Shown here: positions 31,861-42,905 of the stretch, piece after piece | Numbering within the stretch: position 1 is the stretch's first letter | Layout of the letters: each line of letters opens with the position of its first letter | Source of the DNA: Physella acuta | Lineage: Eukaryota > Mollusca > Gastropoda > Physidae | Direction: 5' to 3' | DNA length: 64,000 nt | Assembly (NCBI RefSeq): GCF_028476545.1 | Contig: NW_026731879.1 | Coordinates: 80,001 to 144,000, forward strand | Notes under the pieces: model-generated | Seen by the model: the letters and a program-made list of their open reading frames with translations, nothing else | Told to the model about the DNA's origin: nothing | Database searches by the model: none | Translations under genes and position numbers: made by a program

Positions 31861-33995
31861 GTTATTTAAATAGCGGTGCATTATCAAAGTGAAAGATTAT
31901 TTGATTTGATTTATTTTTTAAATAGTGGTGCATTATCAAAGTGAAAGATTATCTGATTTGATTTGTTATTTAAATAGTGGTGCATTATCAAAGTGAAAGA
32001 TTATTTGATTTGATTTATTTTTTAAAAAGGTGGTGCATTATCAAAGTGAAAGATTATTTGATTTGATTTGTTATTTAAATAGTGGTGCATTATCAAAGTG
32101 AAAGATTATTTGATTTGATTTATTTTTTAAAAAGGTGGTGCATTATCAAAGTGAAAGATTATTTGATTTGATTTGTTATTTAAATAGTGGTGCATTATCA
32201 AAGCGAAAGATTATTTTATTTGATTTATTTTTTAAATAGTGGTGCATTATCAAAGTGAAAGATTATTTGATTTGATTTGTTATTTAAATAGTGGTGCATT
32301 ATCAAAGTGAAAGATTATTTGATTTGATTTGTTATTTAAATAGTGGTGCATTATCAAAGTGAAAGATTATTTGATTTGATTTGTTATTTAAATAGTGGTG
32401 CATTATCAAAGTGAAAGATTATTTGATTTGATTTGTTATTTAAATAGTGGTGCATTATCAAAGTGAAAGATTATTTGATTTGATTTGTTATTTAAATAGT
32501 GGTGCATTATCAAAGTGAAAGATTATTTGATTTGATTTGTTATTTAAATAGTGGTGCATTATCAAAGTGAAAGGTTATTTGATTTGATTTGTTATTTAAA
32601 TAGTGGTGCATTATCAAAGTGAAAGATTATTTGATTAGATTTGTTATTTAAATAGTGGTGCATTATCAAAGTGAAAGATTATTTGTTTTTTTTTAAATTT
32701 AAATAGTGGTGCATTATCAAAGTGAACGATTGTTTATTTTTTTATATTATTTAAATAGTGGTGCATTATCAAAGTGAAGGATTATTTGATTTTTTAAAAA
32801 TTATTTAAATAGTGGTGCATTATCAAAGTGAAAGATTATTTGATTTGATTTGTTATTTAAATAGTGGTGCATCATCAAAGTGAAAGATAATTTGATTTGA
32901 TTTGTTATTTAAATAGTGGTGCATTATCAAAGTGAAAGATTATTTGATTTGAGTTGTTATTTAAATAGTGGTGCATTATCAAAGTGAACGCTTATTTGAT
33001 TTATTTGTTATTTAAATAGTGGTGCTTTATAAAAGTGAAAGATTATTTGATTTGATTTGTTATTTAAATAGTGGTGCATTATCAAAGTGAAAGATTATTT
33101 GATTTGATTTGTTATTTAAATAGTGGTGCATTATCAAAGTGAAAGATTATTTGATTTGATTTGTTATTTAAATAGTGGTGCATTATCAAAGTGAAAGATT
33201 ACTTGATTTGATTTGTTATTTAAATAGTGGTGCATTATCAAAGTGAAAGATTATTTGATTAGATTTGTTATTTAAATAGTGGTGCATTATCAAAGTGAAA
33301 GATTATTTGTTTTTTTTTAAATTTAAATAGTGGTGCATTATCAAAGTGAACGATTGTTTATTTTTTTTATATTATTTAAATAGTGGTGCATTATCAAAGT
33401 GAAGGATTATTTGATTTTTTAAAAATTATTTAAATAGTGGTGCATTATCAAAGTGAAAGATTATTTGATTTGATTTGTTTTTTAAATACTGGTGCATCAT
33501 CAAAGTGAAAGATTATTTGATTTTATTTGTTATTTAAATAGTGGTGCATTATCAAAGTGAAAGATTATTTGATTTGATTTGTTATTTAAATAGTGGTGCA
33601 TTATCAAAGTGAAAGATTATTTGATTTGAGTTGTTATTTAAATAGTGGTGCATTATCAAAGTGAACGCTTATTTGATTTATTTGTTATTTAAATAGTGGT
33701 GCTTTATAAAAGTGAAAGATTATTTGATTTGATTTGTTATTTAAATAGTGGTGCATTATCAAAGTGAAAGATTATTTGATTTGATTTGTTATTTAAATAG
33801 TGGTGCATTATCAAAGTGAAAGATTATTTGATTTGATTTGTTATTTAAATAGTGGTGCATTATCAAAGTGAAAGATTACTTGATTTGATTTGTTATTTAA
33901 ATAGTGGTGCATTATCAAAGTGAAAGATTATTTGATTTGATTTGTTATTTAAATAGTTGTGCATTATCAAAGTGAAAGATTATTTGATTTGATTG
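31861..33995. repeat. 52-bp minisatellite, about 41 copies, with higher-order structure
   Basis: Unit contains TAGTGGTGCATTATCAAAGT then GAAAGATTATTTGATTTGAT. A run of distinctive variants (GTTTTTTTTTAAATTTAAA, GAACGATTGTTTATTTTTTT, GAAGGATTATTTGATTTTTT, GAACGCTTAT, GCTTTATAAAAG) appears twice: 32680-33030 and about 33305-33710. The offset is 624 bp at the start and 677 bp at the end, so a block of about 12 units was duplicated and one extra unit was then gained. Each unit carries ATCAAAG, the TCF/LEF core. Confidence 0.95.
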
Positions 33996-34985
33996 ACTTT
34001 AAAGCTCGTGTAAAGCCGATGTTTTTATAAACCTTTTAACAAGTTATTTTTAATAAATAAATAAATAAATATGGACGAAAACATGTTTTGGTTAGTCAAA
34101 TTTGTAAGTAAAGTAGTTCCCGTCACAAGCTAATTTTAAAATTGTTTTCTATGTTTCAAATCAGACTTACTACTTTAATTATAGAACTGGTTGTTTGAAA
34201 CAATTTAAGTGATAACTTATAGTTGTAAAACTTTTGCAATTGTATTATTAAATCACGAATTAATTCATTATTCAAATTTTCAGGTTAAAAATGAGACGTT
34301 TTGTATTGTTATAAATAACCGTTTTAATTGAATGAAATTACATGTGAGAAAAAAAGTATCACTTTTGTAAACCTTCATTCGTCCTCACTAGCCAATAATA
34401 GAAATGTAATACTGAAGCGAGCATGCAAATTAGGTTAATTAATATTGTAAATTACAAGGATGAGGCACAAGAAATAGTACAAAAGAAAATAGAGCTAACT
34501 GTTTCCTGATATTTAAATGAAACTTATATACTTCACTTAATGTTTTACTTGACTTTATGTTATACTTGACTTTATGTTATACTTGTGCTAGGCTTTTCAA
34601 TAAAGGAAAACAAACAGCCAGCATCCTGTTCAACGAATTTCTATTCTAAATGCCGAAAAAATAAGAACAATAGAACACGCATCTAATCCAGAGCTCTAGT
34701 GGTCGGAGCCTTGGATATTAAAATATGTGGACATATTTATATTTTTATAAGGTTTCAATAAAATGTAATTCAAATTTGATTAAAATTCCAAAATCAACGA
34801 TTACACAAAGAAAACAAAAATTACACATATTTTGTAATTTCTCATGATGCTGGTGAGTTGGATATTAAAAAAAAAATGGCGGTTTGCGTTTAGAAATGTC
34901 GTTCACTGGCCGAGGTTTGTAAGATGAAGTAGAGTGACGCTGGAAGAAAAACGTAAAACTTAGAAAAACCAAGGCATAATCCACA
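33996..34985. other. About 1 kb AT-rich unique DNA
   Basis: No exon I can support. AATA repeats near 34053 and three copies of a GACTTTATGTTATACTT repeat near 34548-34585. Confidence 0.5.
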
Positions 34986-34990
34986 GTCAG

Positions 34991-35225
34991 GATGAATAGC
35001 CAGCTGAATTGTGTGAATAGCCAGCTGAATTGTGTGAATAGCCAGCTGAATTGTGTGACTAGCCAGCTGAATTGTGTGAATAGCCAGCTGAATTGTGTTA
35101 ATAGCCAGCTGAATTGTGTTAATAGCCAGCTGAATTGTGTTAATAGCCAACTGAATTGTGTGAATAGCCAGCTGAATTGTGTGAATAGCCAGCTGAATTG
35201 TGTGAATAGCCAGCTGAATTGTGTA
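34991..35225. repeat. 21-bp minisatellite, 11 copies
   Basis: Unit ATAGCCAGCTGAATTGTGTG plus A; plus-strand NSQLNCV frame is array translation (21 is a multiple of 3). Confidence 0.9.
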
Positions 35226-35301
35226 TGAAGCAATTCAACTTTGTACCAAACATTGGGTCAACTTTCAAAGTTCTACAGGAAAACGTCGCTCTAACACTCA
35301 C

Positions 35302-35334
35302 CTGTAGATCTTTGTTTCATTGGCGCTTACACAC
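35302..35334 (-). CDS. Candidate micro-exon (33 nt), minus strand
   Basis: Complement shows acceptor TGTAATGCAG, a single open frame CVSANETKIY (two bases required from the previous exon, two left over), and a consensus donor CAG|GTGAGTG. Both splice sites are good and the frame contains an N-x-T glycosylation sequon. The exon is short enough for chance, and no partner on the 5' side is established. Confidence 0.3.
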
Positions 35335-35346
35335 CTGCATTACAGG

Positions 35347-35745
35347 AATTGTGCTGTATTGTGTTTGTAGTTGGTGCTGTATTGTGTTTGTAGTTGGTGC
35401 TGTATTGTGTTTGTAGTTGGTGCTGTATTGTGTTTGTAGTTGGTGCTGTATTGTGTTTGTATTTGGTGCTGTATTGTGTTTGTATTTGGTGCTGTATTGT
35501 GTTTGTAGTTGGTGCTGTATTGTGTTTGTAGTTGCTGCTGTATTGTGTTTGTAGTTGGTGCTGTATTGTGTTTGTAGTTGCTGCTGTATTGTGTTTGTAG
35601 TTGGTGCTGTATTGTGCTTGTATATGGTGCTGTATTGTTTGCAGTTGGTGCTGTATTGTGTTTGTATATGGTGCTGTGTTGTGTTTGCAGTTGGTGCTGT
35701 ATTATGTTTGTAGCTGGATCTGTATTGTGTTTGTAGATGGTGCTG
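35347..35745. repeat. 23-bp minisatellite, about 17 copies
   Basis: Unit GTGCTGTATTGTGTTTGTAG plus TTG, with TATTTG, TATATG and TTGC variants. Confidence 0.9.
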
Positions 35746-35769
35746 TAAGAAGTCTGACTGTCAAGTTTT

Positions 35770-36362
35770 GTTTAAAACTGCTGTATTATTTTTGTTAGGT
35801 TTGACTTGAGACTGCTATATTATTTTTTTTAGTTTTGACTTGAGACTGCTATATTATTTTTGTTAGGTTTGACTTGAGACTGCTATATTATTTTTGTTAG
35901 TTTTGACTTGAGACTGCTATATTATTTTTGTTAGGTTTGACTTGAGACTGCTATATTATTTTTGTTAGGTTTGACTTGAGACTGCTATATTATTTTTGTT
36001 AGGTTTGACTTGAGACTGCTATATTATTTTTGTTAGGTTTGACTTGAGACTGCTATATTATTTTTGTTAGGTTTGACTTGAGACTGCTATATTATTTTTG
36101 TTAGGTTTGACTTGAGACTGCTATATTATTTTTGTTAGGTTTGACTTGAGACTGCTATATTATTTTTGTTAGGTTTGACTTGAGACTGCTATATTATTAT
36201 TGTTAGGTTTGACTTGAGACTGCTATATTATTTTTGTTAGGTTTGACTTGAGACTGCTATATTATTTTTGTTAGGTTTGACTTGAGACTGCTATATTATT
36301 TTTGTTAGGTTTGACTTGAGACTGCTATATTATTTTTGTTAGGTTTGACTTGAGACTGCTAT
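35770..36362. repeat. 34-bp minisatellite, about 17 copies
   Basis: Unit contains TTGACTTGAGACTGCTATAT then TATTTTTGTTAGGT. Very homogeneous except at the left edge. Confidence 0.95.
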
Positions 36363-36496
36363 AATACCAAGCTAATATTGTTTTTGTGTCGTCTATTGTT
36401 TAATCATTAAATGTAATGATATTCTAATTGTATTGAAAACTAATCAACACAGATTTGTGTAGACAACGAAACAGACGTGTCTGTGAGAGATCTCTA

Positions 36497-36655
36497 CTCC
36501 CCCACCTCCCCAACTTAATCCACCCACCTCACCTACTTAATCCACCCACCTCCCCAACTTAATCCACCCACCTCCCCAAATTAATCCACCCACCACCCCT
36601 ACATCCACCCACCACCCCTACATCCACCCACCACCCCTACATCCACCCACCCCTC
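36497..36655. repeat. C-rich 19/20-bp repeats
   Basis: CCACCCACCTCCCCAACTTA copies followed by CCACCCACCACCCCTACAT copies. Confidence 0.8.
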
Positions 36656-37238
36656 CTATAAAATCCACTCTGCCCCAGTGCACCGAAATCTCTACAAAAA
36701 TATGAATAAATAAAAGCAAGCTCTTTACAAAAAATTAAGATGAAAGTTTCAGGTAAACTAAAGTTTAACGTCTGCTCATATTAAACTCAGGTAAAAACGT
36801 GTAGTCCTACCAAGTCCTACACGACAGAACACGAGTTAAAGTGTGTAGGAAGTGCGTGCTATTATTGAATAAATCACCGAGAGAACACAATGCGAATATC
36901 AATATTTGCTGACATTTCCTGCTATACCTCGCCCCTAAAGCGGTTCAAAGTGAACCATCAAAGGGAAGCAATCGATTCGTCAAACAAGAGTTTTCTTTCC
37001 TTACCAAAGTGTTTTTTTCTTTTCACAAAGATATTTGTGGAGATGTGGGGCTGGCTGAGGGGGGGGGGGGGGGGGTGGAGGGGAGGGGGGAGTTATTAAT
37101 GGGTTGGTCAGGGGGTGGGGGGGGGGACTTGGGCCTTAACTCGATTAACGCTTGCCGGGTCATTTGAAAGTCTAATCCGTCATAACTATCCCGAGATTCT
37201 GTTGGTTTGTACAGCGGGCACGTGGGTTCAGCACTCAC

Positions 37239-37277
37239 CATCACCGAGTTATTTTTAGACTTGTGGCTTGGGCCTTG
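37239..37277 (-). CDS. Candidate micro-exon (39 nt), minus strand
   Basis: Complement: acceptor CTAGCTGCAG, frame QGPSHKSKNNSVM open in phase 0 only, donor ATG|GTGAGTG. Exactly 13 codons. It would join in phase to the candidate exon at 41580-41681 (ends in phase 0) upstream. Evidence is splice-signal quality and frame only. Confidence 0.25.
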
Positions 37278-37365
37278 CTGCAGCTAGAGTAGCCATAGCT
37301 AGTGTAGAACTGGACAGGTTTTAGCTGCATCCAAGCTTTTGTTGTCGCTGACATGACGAAGTTTT

Positions 37366-37452
37366 TCATGACACATGTTATACTGGAGTTATGACATGAC
37401 ACATGTCATATCTCATACTGGAGTTATGACATGACACATGTCATACTGGAGT
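37366..37452. repeat. ACATGACACATGTCATACTG repeat, about 3 copies
   Basis: Unequal spacing (28-37 bp); contains nested near-palindromes of TGACA/TGTCA. Confidence 0.7.
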
Positions 37453-37720
37453 TGTGTCCCCCTATAATCGTCTCACCATAATCACCCGACCCGTATTCCA
37501 ATGGGAAAGAACTTTTTAACGGAATTGATCGGAATTTCAGACAACACGATCCCCTGGGATACGAGAGAATTATTTGATCCAGGGCCCTAATTTGCTTGAT
37601 TTGGATTTGGGCTGATGACTCAAGAACGATAATTCAGGAATAAAAAGTGCATCAACAATTGTCTCCCCTGTATTTTTTTTGTCCCTGTCATCCAATATGC
37701 CACTTTGTGGTTAGCCTGTT

Positions 37721-38152
37721 CTGCCCAGTGTCTGATAGTTATCTGCCCAGTGCCCGATAGTTATCTGCCCAGTGCCCGATAGTTATCTGCCCATTGTCCG
37801 ATAGTTATCTGCCCAGTGTCCGATAGTTATCTGCCCAGTGCCCCCCGAAAGTTATCTGCCCAGTGCCCGATAGTTATCTGCCCAGTGCCCGATAGTTATC
37901 TGCCCAGTGCCCGATAGTTATCTGCCCAGTGCCCGATAGTTATCTGCCCAGTGCCCCCCCCGATAGTTATCTGCTCAGTGCCCCCCGATAGTTATCTGCC
38001 CAGTGCCCGATAGTTATTTGCCCAGTGCTGCCCGAAAGTTATCTGCCCAGTGCTGCCCGATAGTTATCTGCCCAGTGCCCAATAGTTATCTGCCCAGTGC
38101 TGCCCGATAGTTATCTGCCCAGTGCCCAATAGTTATCTGCCCAGTGCCCTAT
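37721..38152. repeat. 22-bp minisatellite, about 19 copies
   Basis: Unit CTGCCCAGTGCCCGATAGTT plus AT. The C run in GTGCCC expands to 6-7 in some copies and to GCTGCCC in others. Confidence 0.9.
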
Positions 38153-38189
38153 CCATGAACTAAAACCCTTGGTCTCTTGTCATCTGTTG

Positions 38190-38412
38190 GGGTCACGTGG
38201 TCTGCCGTAGTTGGGTCACGTGGTCTGCCGTAGTTGGGTCACGTGGTCTGCCGTAGTTGGGTCACGTGGTCTGCCGTAGTTGGGTCACGTGGTCTGCCGT
38301 AGCTGGGTCACGTGGTCTGCCGTAGTTGGGTCACGTGGTCTGCCGTAGTTGGGTCACGTGGTCTGCCGTAGTTGGGTCACGTGGTCTGCCGTAGTTGGGT
38401 CACGTGGTCTAC
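38190..38412. repeat. 23-bp minisatellite, 10 copies, each with an E-box
   Basis: Unit GGGTCACGTGGTCTGCCGTA plus GTT; only two substitutions in the whole array (AGCTGG once, TCTACC at the end). Every copy holds GTCACGTGGT, an E-box of the USF/TFE/MITF type. Confidence 0.95.
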
Positions 38413-38696
38413 CTGACACCAATTGACCGAGATCTATTGGACGCGGCCATCCCTTTAATGTGTCAGTTCAAACGTCATGTGCAGGGGGTGGGGACGTGGG
38501 GGGGATGTGATCGTGACTTATCCCACACACACACTAACAGGTAACATACACATATTGATTACACACACACACACAGCAAAGAGATCACACACACCATTAA
38601 ACACACAACACACAACACACGTGTCTCGCAAACACAGAGAGACCACAGGATGTGTACAAACACACACGTTTCGCTGTCCCACACAATGACCAGCAC

Positions 38697-38845
38697 TTCC
38701 CACACATTCCCACACATTCCCACACATTCCCACACATTCCCACACATTCCCACACATTCCCACACATTCCCACACAGTGATCAGCACTTCCCACACATTC
38801 CCACACAGTGATCAGCACTTCCCACACATTCCCACACAATTCTCC
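38697..38845. repeat. 10-bp repeat (CACACATTCC), with CAGTGATCAGCACTTCC breaks
   Basis: Simple array within a CA-rich neighbourhood (38525-38680). Confidence 0.85.
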
Positions 38846-39017
38846 TGATTTGTAACACATCACAGTCTACACCTAAGACGTCACAGAAAAATATTTATCT
38901 GTTATCTCAGTTCAATTAAAATTGAAAGCCTGCCCCTTCCCCCCTCCCCCACCATTCCACTAACACTTCCACCCCCACCCCCACAACCAGCTGGTGTTTT
39001 AAAAGCTGGCTCGAATG

Positions 39018-39175
39018 CCCCCCCCCCCCCCCCCCCCCGCACCATCAGGTTATATCAACAGCATGTGTAGGTTAGTGGTTTATATAGGGGAGGGAGGGAT
39101 GGGGGTGGGAGGGGTGGGGGTGGGGGTCTGGGGGTGGGAGGGATGGGGGTGGGGGGTATGGTGCGGTAGGTATGG
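39018..39175. repeat. C21 run followed by G-rich degenerate repeat
   Basis: C21 at 39018-39038 and GGGGGTGGGAGGGATGGGGG-type sequence at 39083-39175 in the opposite base sense, about 45 bp apart. Confidence 0.8.
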
Positions 39176-39214
39176 GGGTCTTGGCTAGGGGAATGATTTA
39201 ATGACATGACATGA

Positions 39215-39360
39215 CATTCAGATGGACAGATCGAAAGACATTGCATGACATTTATGTGGACTGATGACATTGCATGACATTTACGTGGACTGATGACATT
39301 GCATGACATTTACGTGGACTGATGACATTGCGTGACATTTATGTGGACTGATCTAATGAC
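39215..39360. repeat. 29-bp minisatellite, 4-5 copies
   Basis: Unit TGATGACATTGCATGACATT then TACGTGGAC. Confidence 0.85.
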
Positions 39361-39601
39361 ATGACATTGAGATGTATATGGATTTAATTTCCACGTGAAT
39401 ACTGTTGCAAAAGATTTAAATTTAGATTTTAAAAAAAAAATGTTTTCAAAAGAAAATTCAATGCAGCGGCTTAATTTGGTTGTCCATTAGCCGGCTATAC
39501 AAGCAAGTTCTAAATATAGCAACAGGTTATAAATAGATGCCCTTCACATCGTCGCAATTTACGGTCGAGAGATGGACGGTCATTTAATGGACGGCCGTCA
39601 G

Positions 39602-40045
39602 ATTAAAGACTGACATACAATAAACTAAAGCCTGACATACAACAAACTAAAGACTGACATACAACAAACTAAAGACTGACATAAAACAAACTAAAGACTT
39701 ACATAAAACAAACTAAAGACTGACATATAACAAACTAAAGACTGACATACAACAAACTAGACTGACATACAACAAACTAAAGACTGACATATAACAAACT
39801 AAAGACTGACATATAACAAACTAAAGACTGACATACAACAAACTAGACTGACATACAACAAACTAAAGACTGACATAAAACAAACTAAAGACTGACATAC
39901 AACAAACTAAAGACTGACATACAACAAACTAAAGACGGACATATAACAAACTAAAGACGGACATATAACAAAGTAAAGACTGACATACAACAAACTAAAG
40001 ACTGACATACAACAAACTAAAGACTGACATACAACAAACCAGAGA
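39602..40045. repeat. 22-bp minisatellite, about 20 copies
   Basis: Unit GACTGACATACAACAAACTA plus AA. A short variant lacking AAAG recurs at about 39758 and 39844, an 86-bp offset, indicating a multi-unit duplication. Confidence 0.9.
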
Positions 40046-40179
40046 CAGACGCCGGATGAAACACGTGACATACAACAAGCGACAGTAAACACAGCCAGTG
40101 ACGTCACAAAGATCGATTTATTTTAATTGATTGTGATGGCCGCGTGGAACGGATTGAAATTAATTAGACTTAGCGTGGT

Positions 40180-40622
40180 TTGGCGTCGTGTCGTGTCGTG
40201 TCGTGTCTTGTTGTGTTGTGTTGTGTCGTGTGGTGTTGTGTTGTGTTGTGTCGTGTTGTGTTGTGTTGTGTTGTGTTTTGTTGTGTTGTGTCGTGTTGTG
40301 TCTTGTTGTGTTGTGTTGTGTTGTGTTGTGTTGTGTTGTGTTGTGTTGTGTTGTGTTGTGTCGTGTTTTGTCGTGTCATGTCGTGTCGTGTCGTGTTGTG
40401 TTGTGTTGTGTTGTGTTGTGTTGTGTCGTGTTGTGTCGTGTTGTGTCGTGTTGTGTTGTGTTGTGTTGTGTTGTGTCTTGTTGTGTTGTGTTGTGTTGTG
40501 TTGTGTTGTGTTGTGTCGTGTTGTGTTGTGTTGTGTTGTGTCTTGTTGTGTTGTGTTGTGTTGTGTTGTGTTGTGTTGTGTCTTGTTGTGTTGTGTTGTG
40601 TTGTGTTGTGTTGTGTTGTGTT
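40180..40622. repeat. TTGTG pentanucleotide array, about 88 copies
   Basis: Pentamer with C-for-T and T-for-G substitutions (TCGTG, TCTTG). Stop-free on both strands; ORFs of 150-200 codons (CCVVL, NTTQH) are artefacts. Confidence 0.95.
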
Positions 40623-41228
40623 GGATCGAATGTAAAGATGGTGAACAGAAAAATGTCACAAAAATCTTTTATGAAATGTTTTTATTTACTTGTTGAGAAT
40701 CGTAAAATTTTTGGTGTTCGTTGTTGTGTGCTGTTGTGTTTTTTCAACATATTTATAAACGTTGAAAGCATTTTGGTTTATAAAACTAATAAGTAAAATT
40801 AATATACGATAATTATCACAGCAAACTCAACTTTTGTTACGTATTTAGATAAATACGCGGTAGAAGAAACCATTCACAAAATACATTTTGGCAGATAATT
40901 GTGTGTTGCATATAGTTTTTACCGTAGGCCTCACTTTAGTCGGCCTCTCCTCAGTCGGCTTTGTTCGTCCATATTGTGTGGTGTTGATGTTTTGCGTCAA
41001 TGACAGTCTTTGTAGCGTGTCGGCTTTCTGTTTTAATCCTATGCTTTGTTATGTAATGAGCGTGATAAATGTGGTCAGTAAAGGTGAATGAACTATTGAT
41101 GCAATGAGTTGACGATAGCAAGTCACATTAACTGCGTCTTTATGCCATTTTACTCTAATTTAATGTTAGTATTTTAAAGACACGATGAAAACCGAAAAGG
41201 TTGGAACATTCTATTACATTCTATTAAA

Positions 41229-41231
<3 letters not shown>
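40623..41231. other. Unique AT-rich stretch
   Basis: A 67-codon plus-strand frame at 40888-41091 (MADNCVLHIVFTVGLTLVGL...) is non-repetitive and hydrophobic, but has no splice or promoter support; not called as a gene. Confidence 0.35.

Positions 41232-41301
<70 letters not shown>
41232..41301. repeat. TA microsatellite, 35 copies
   Basis: Perfect TA run. Confidence 0.95.
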
Positions 41302-41304
<3 letters not shown>

Positions 41305-41451
41305 TACATGGGACACGTGGTACAACATCAGATAATACACACACGTGTGATGTCATGTGAATCCTAGGGTCAAGTCTCTAGAATTTTCCAGCAAGTATGA
41401 GTCAAATGTCGTCTCATTTTAAGGTGCTGAGGGCACAGTCCAACATGACAG

Positions 41452-41521
41452 TTTGTGGTGTGGCCCTACAAACCTAGCGAACACCCTCCACCGGCTGGAG
41501 ATAACGATGACGTCAGGTCAG
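41452..41521 (+). CDS. Candidate internal exon (70 nt), plus strand
   Basis: Possible acceptor AACATGACAG, then FVVWPYKPSEHPPPAGDNDD VRS, and a strong donor TCAG|GTGAGTTA leaving one base of a codon. Composition (Pro, acidic, charged) is protein-like and the frame is closed by a stop just upstream of the acceptor, so splicing would be needed. The acceptor's pyrimidine tract is poor. No family recognised. Confidence 0.3.
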
Positions 41522-41579
41522 GTGAGTTAAGAGAAATATTTGATCTAGAGCGAGACGGGCAGAACTTGGCATAAGTTAC

Positions 41580-41681
41580 CTGAACTAATGACCCCGACAC
41601 AACAAGGTCGCAGAGAAAATAAATGAACGACAACATGAACGGGAGAATTTCATCCTCCAGCAACTTGAAATAAATATCCAT
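41580..41681 (-). CDS. Candidate first exon with hydrophobic segment, minus strand
   Basis: Complement starts ATG (41679-41681) MDIYFKLLEDEILPFMLSFI then YFLCDLVVSGSLVQ, 34 codons, ending at donor CAG|GTAACT in phase 0. Residues 12-32 are hydrophobic enough for a membrane segment. It lies about 60 bp from the plus-strand candidate exon on the opposite strand. It may instead be conserved non-coding DNA. Not recognised. Confidence 0.25.
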
Positions 41682-41699
41682 CGCGCCACGAAAACCTCA

Positions 41700-42010
41700 T
41701 TTTTGCGCACCATTTGGCGTTGCGTTACGGCATAAAAACAGACGGTGGGGGGGGGGGGCTTGCACCGACTGGTTGGCGAGAGGCCGATGGAGCGATAGAT
41801 AGATCGGAATATTGTCAATATTTTCTCTCCAATTTGAGACAGCCAGCAAGGAAGGAGATTTGAGAATCTGACTTTGTTATGGTCCTATTGGCGGATCAAA
41901 TCCTGAGATAAACAAATTCACCTTGGCACCGTCACCGCGCCTTTTTCCCAGGCTCGAAGATTTTTGTGTTCCACTAAGAAATAAATTCAGCGTCTGAGGG
42001 CAAGAGGGAA
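41700..42010. other. Unique balanced stretch
   Basis: No repeat except a G run near 41749; no supportable exon. Words such as GATAGATAGATCGG and TTGTCAATATTTTC give it the look of regulatory DNA, without proof. Confidence 0.35.
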
Positions 42011-42683
42011 GTAGGTTTCAATCTTTGAGTCGGGGGGGGGGGGGAGTAGGTTTCAATCTTTGAGTCGGGGGGGGGGGGTGTAGGTTTCAATTTTTGAGTC
42101 GGGGGGGGAGTAGGTTTCAATCTTTGAGTCGGGGGGGGGAGTAGGTTTCAATCTTTGAGTCGGGGGGGGGGGGAGTAGGTTTCAATCTTTGAGTCGGGGG
42201 GGGGGGGGGGAGTAGGTTTCAATCTTTGAGTCGTGGGGGGGGGGGGGGTAGGTTTCAATCTTTGAGTCGGGGGGGGGGAGTAGGTTTCAATCTTTGAGTC
42301 GGGGGGGGGGGAGTAGGTTTCAATCTTTGAGTCGGGGGGGGGGAGTAGGTTTCAATCTTTGAGTCGGGGGGGGGAGTAGGTTTCAATCTTTGAGTCGGGG
42401 GGGGGGGGGGGAGTAGGTTTCAATCTTTGAGTCGGGGGGGGGGGGAGTAGGTTTCAATCTTTGAGTCGGGGGGGGGGGGAGTAGGTTTCAATCTTTGAGT
42501 CGGGGGGGGGAGTAGGTTTCAATCTTTGAGTCGGGGGGGGGGGAGTAGGTTTCAATCTTTGAGCCGGGGGGGGGGGGGGGGAATAGGTTTCAATCTTTGA
42601 ATCGGGGGGGGGGGGGGGTGGAGTAGGTTTCAATCTTTGAGTCGCGGGGGGGGGGGGTAGGTTTCAATCTTTGAATCGGGTGG
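42011..42683. repeat. G-run minisatellite, 20 copies
   Basis: Unit AGTAGGTTTCAATCTTTGAG then TC and a run of 8-18 G. The 22-23-bp body is almost invariant, while the G run differs in nearly every copy. The array thus has 20 long G tracts about 33 bp apart on one strand. Confidence 0.95.
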
Positions 42684-42819
42684 GGGGAGGGGGAGGGGAG
42701 ATTTAAATCTTAGAGTCGACAGCCGCATGAGGGTGAGGAGTGACGCACCGTGGGGCGACACATTAGGTGGGTAGGTGGTCACACAAATCATGGTTATTCA
42801 AGTCAGGGTCAAATTATGC

Positions 42820-42905
42820 AAGGGTCACATTTGTCAGGGGTCACATTTGTCAGGGGTCACATTTGTCAGGGGTCACATTTGTCAGGGGTCACATTTGTCA
42901 GGTCA
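42820..42905. repeat. 17-bp repeat (GGGGTCACATTTGTCAG), 5 copies
   Basis: Near-perfect short array. Confidence 0.85.

Larger units (their letters stand above)
36660..37720. other. Unique stretch with one candidate exon and a G17 run
   Basis: G17 at 37059-37075. The 37480-37640 part is balanced, free of repeats and rich in ATTA/TAAT words. A repeated TGACACATGTCAT block lies at 37366-37452. The exon candidate at 37239-37277 is listed separately. Confidence 0.4.

Noticed and set aside
40123-40796. 150-202-codon ORFs on both strands (CCVVL, NTTQH)
   Set aside because: Pentanucleotide array translation; the short non-repeat ends have no coding features.
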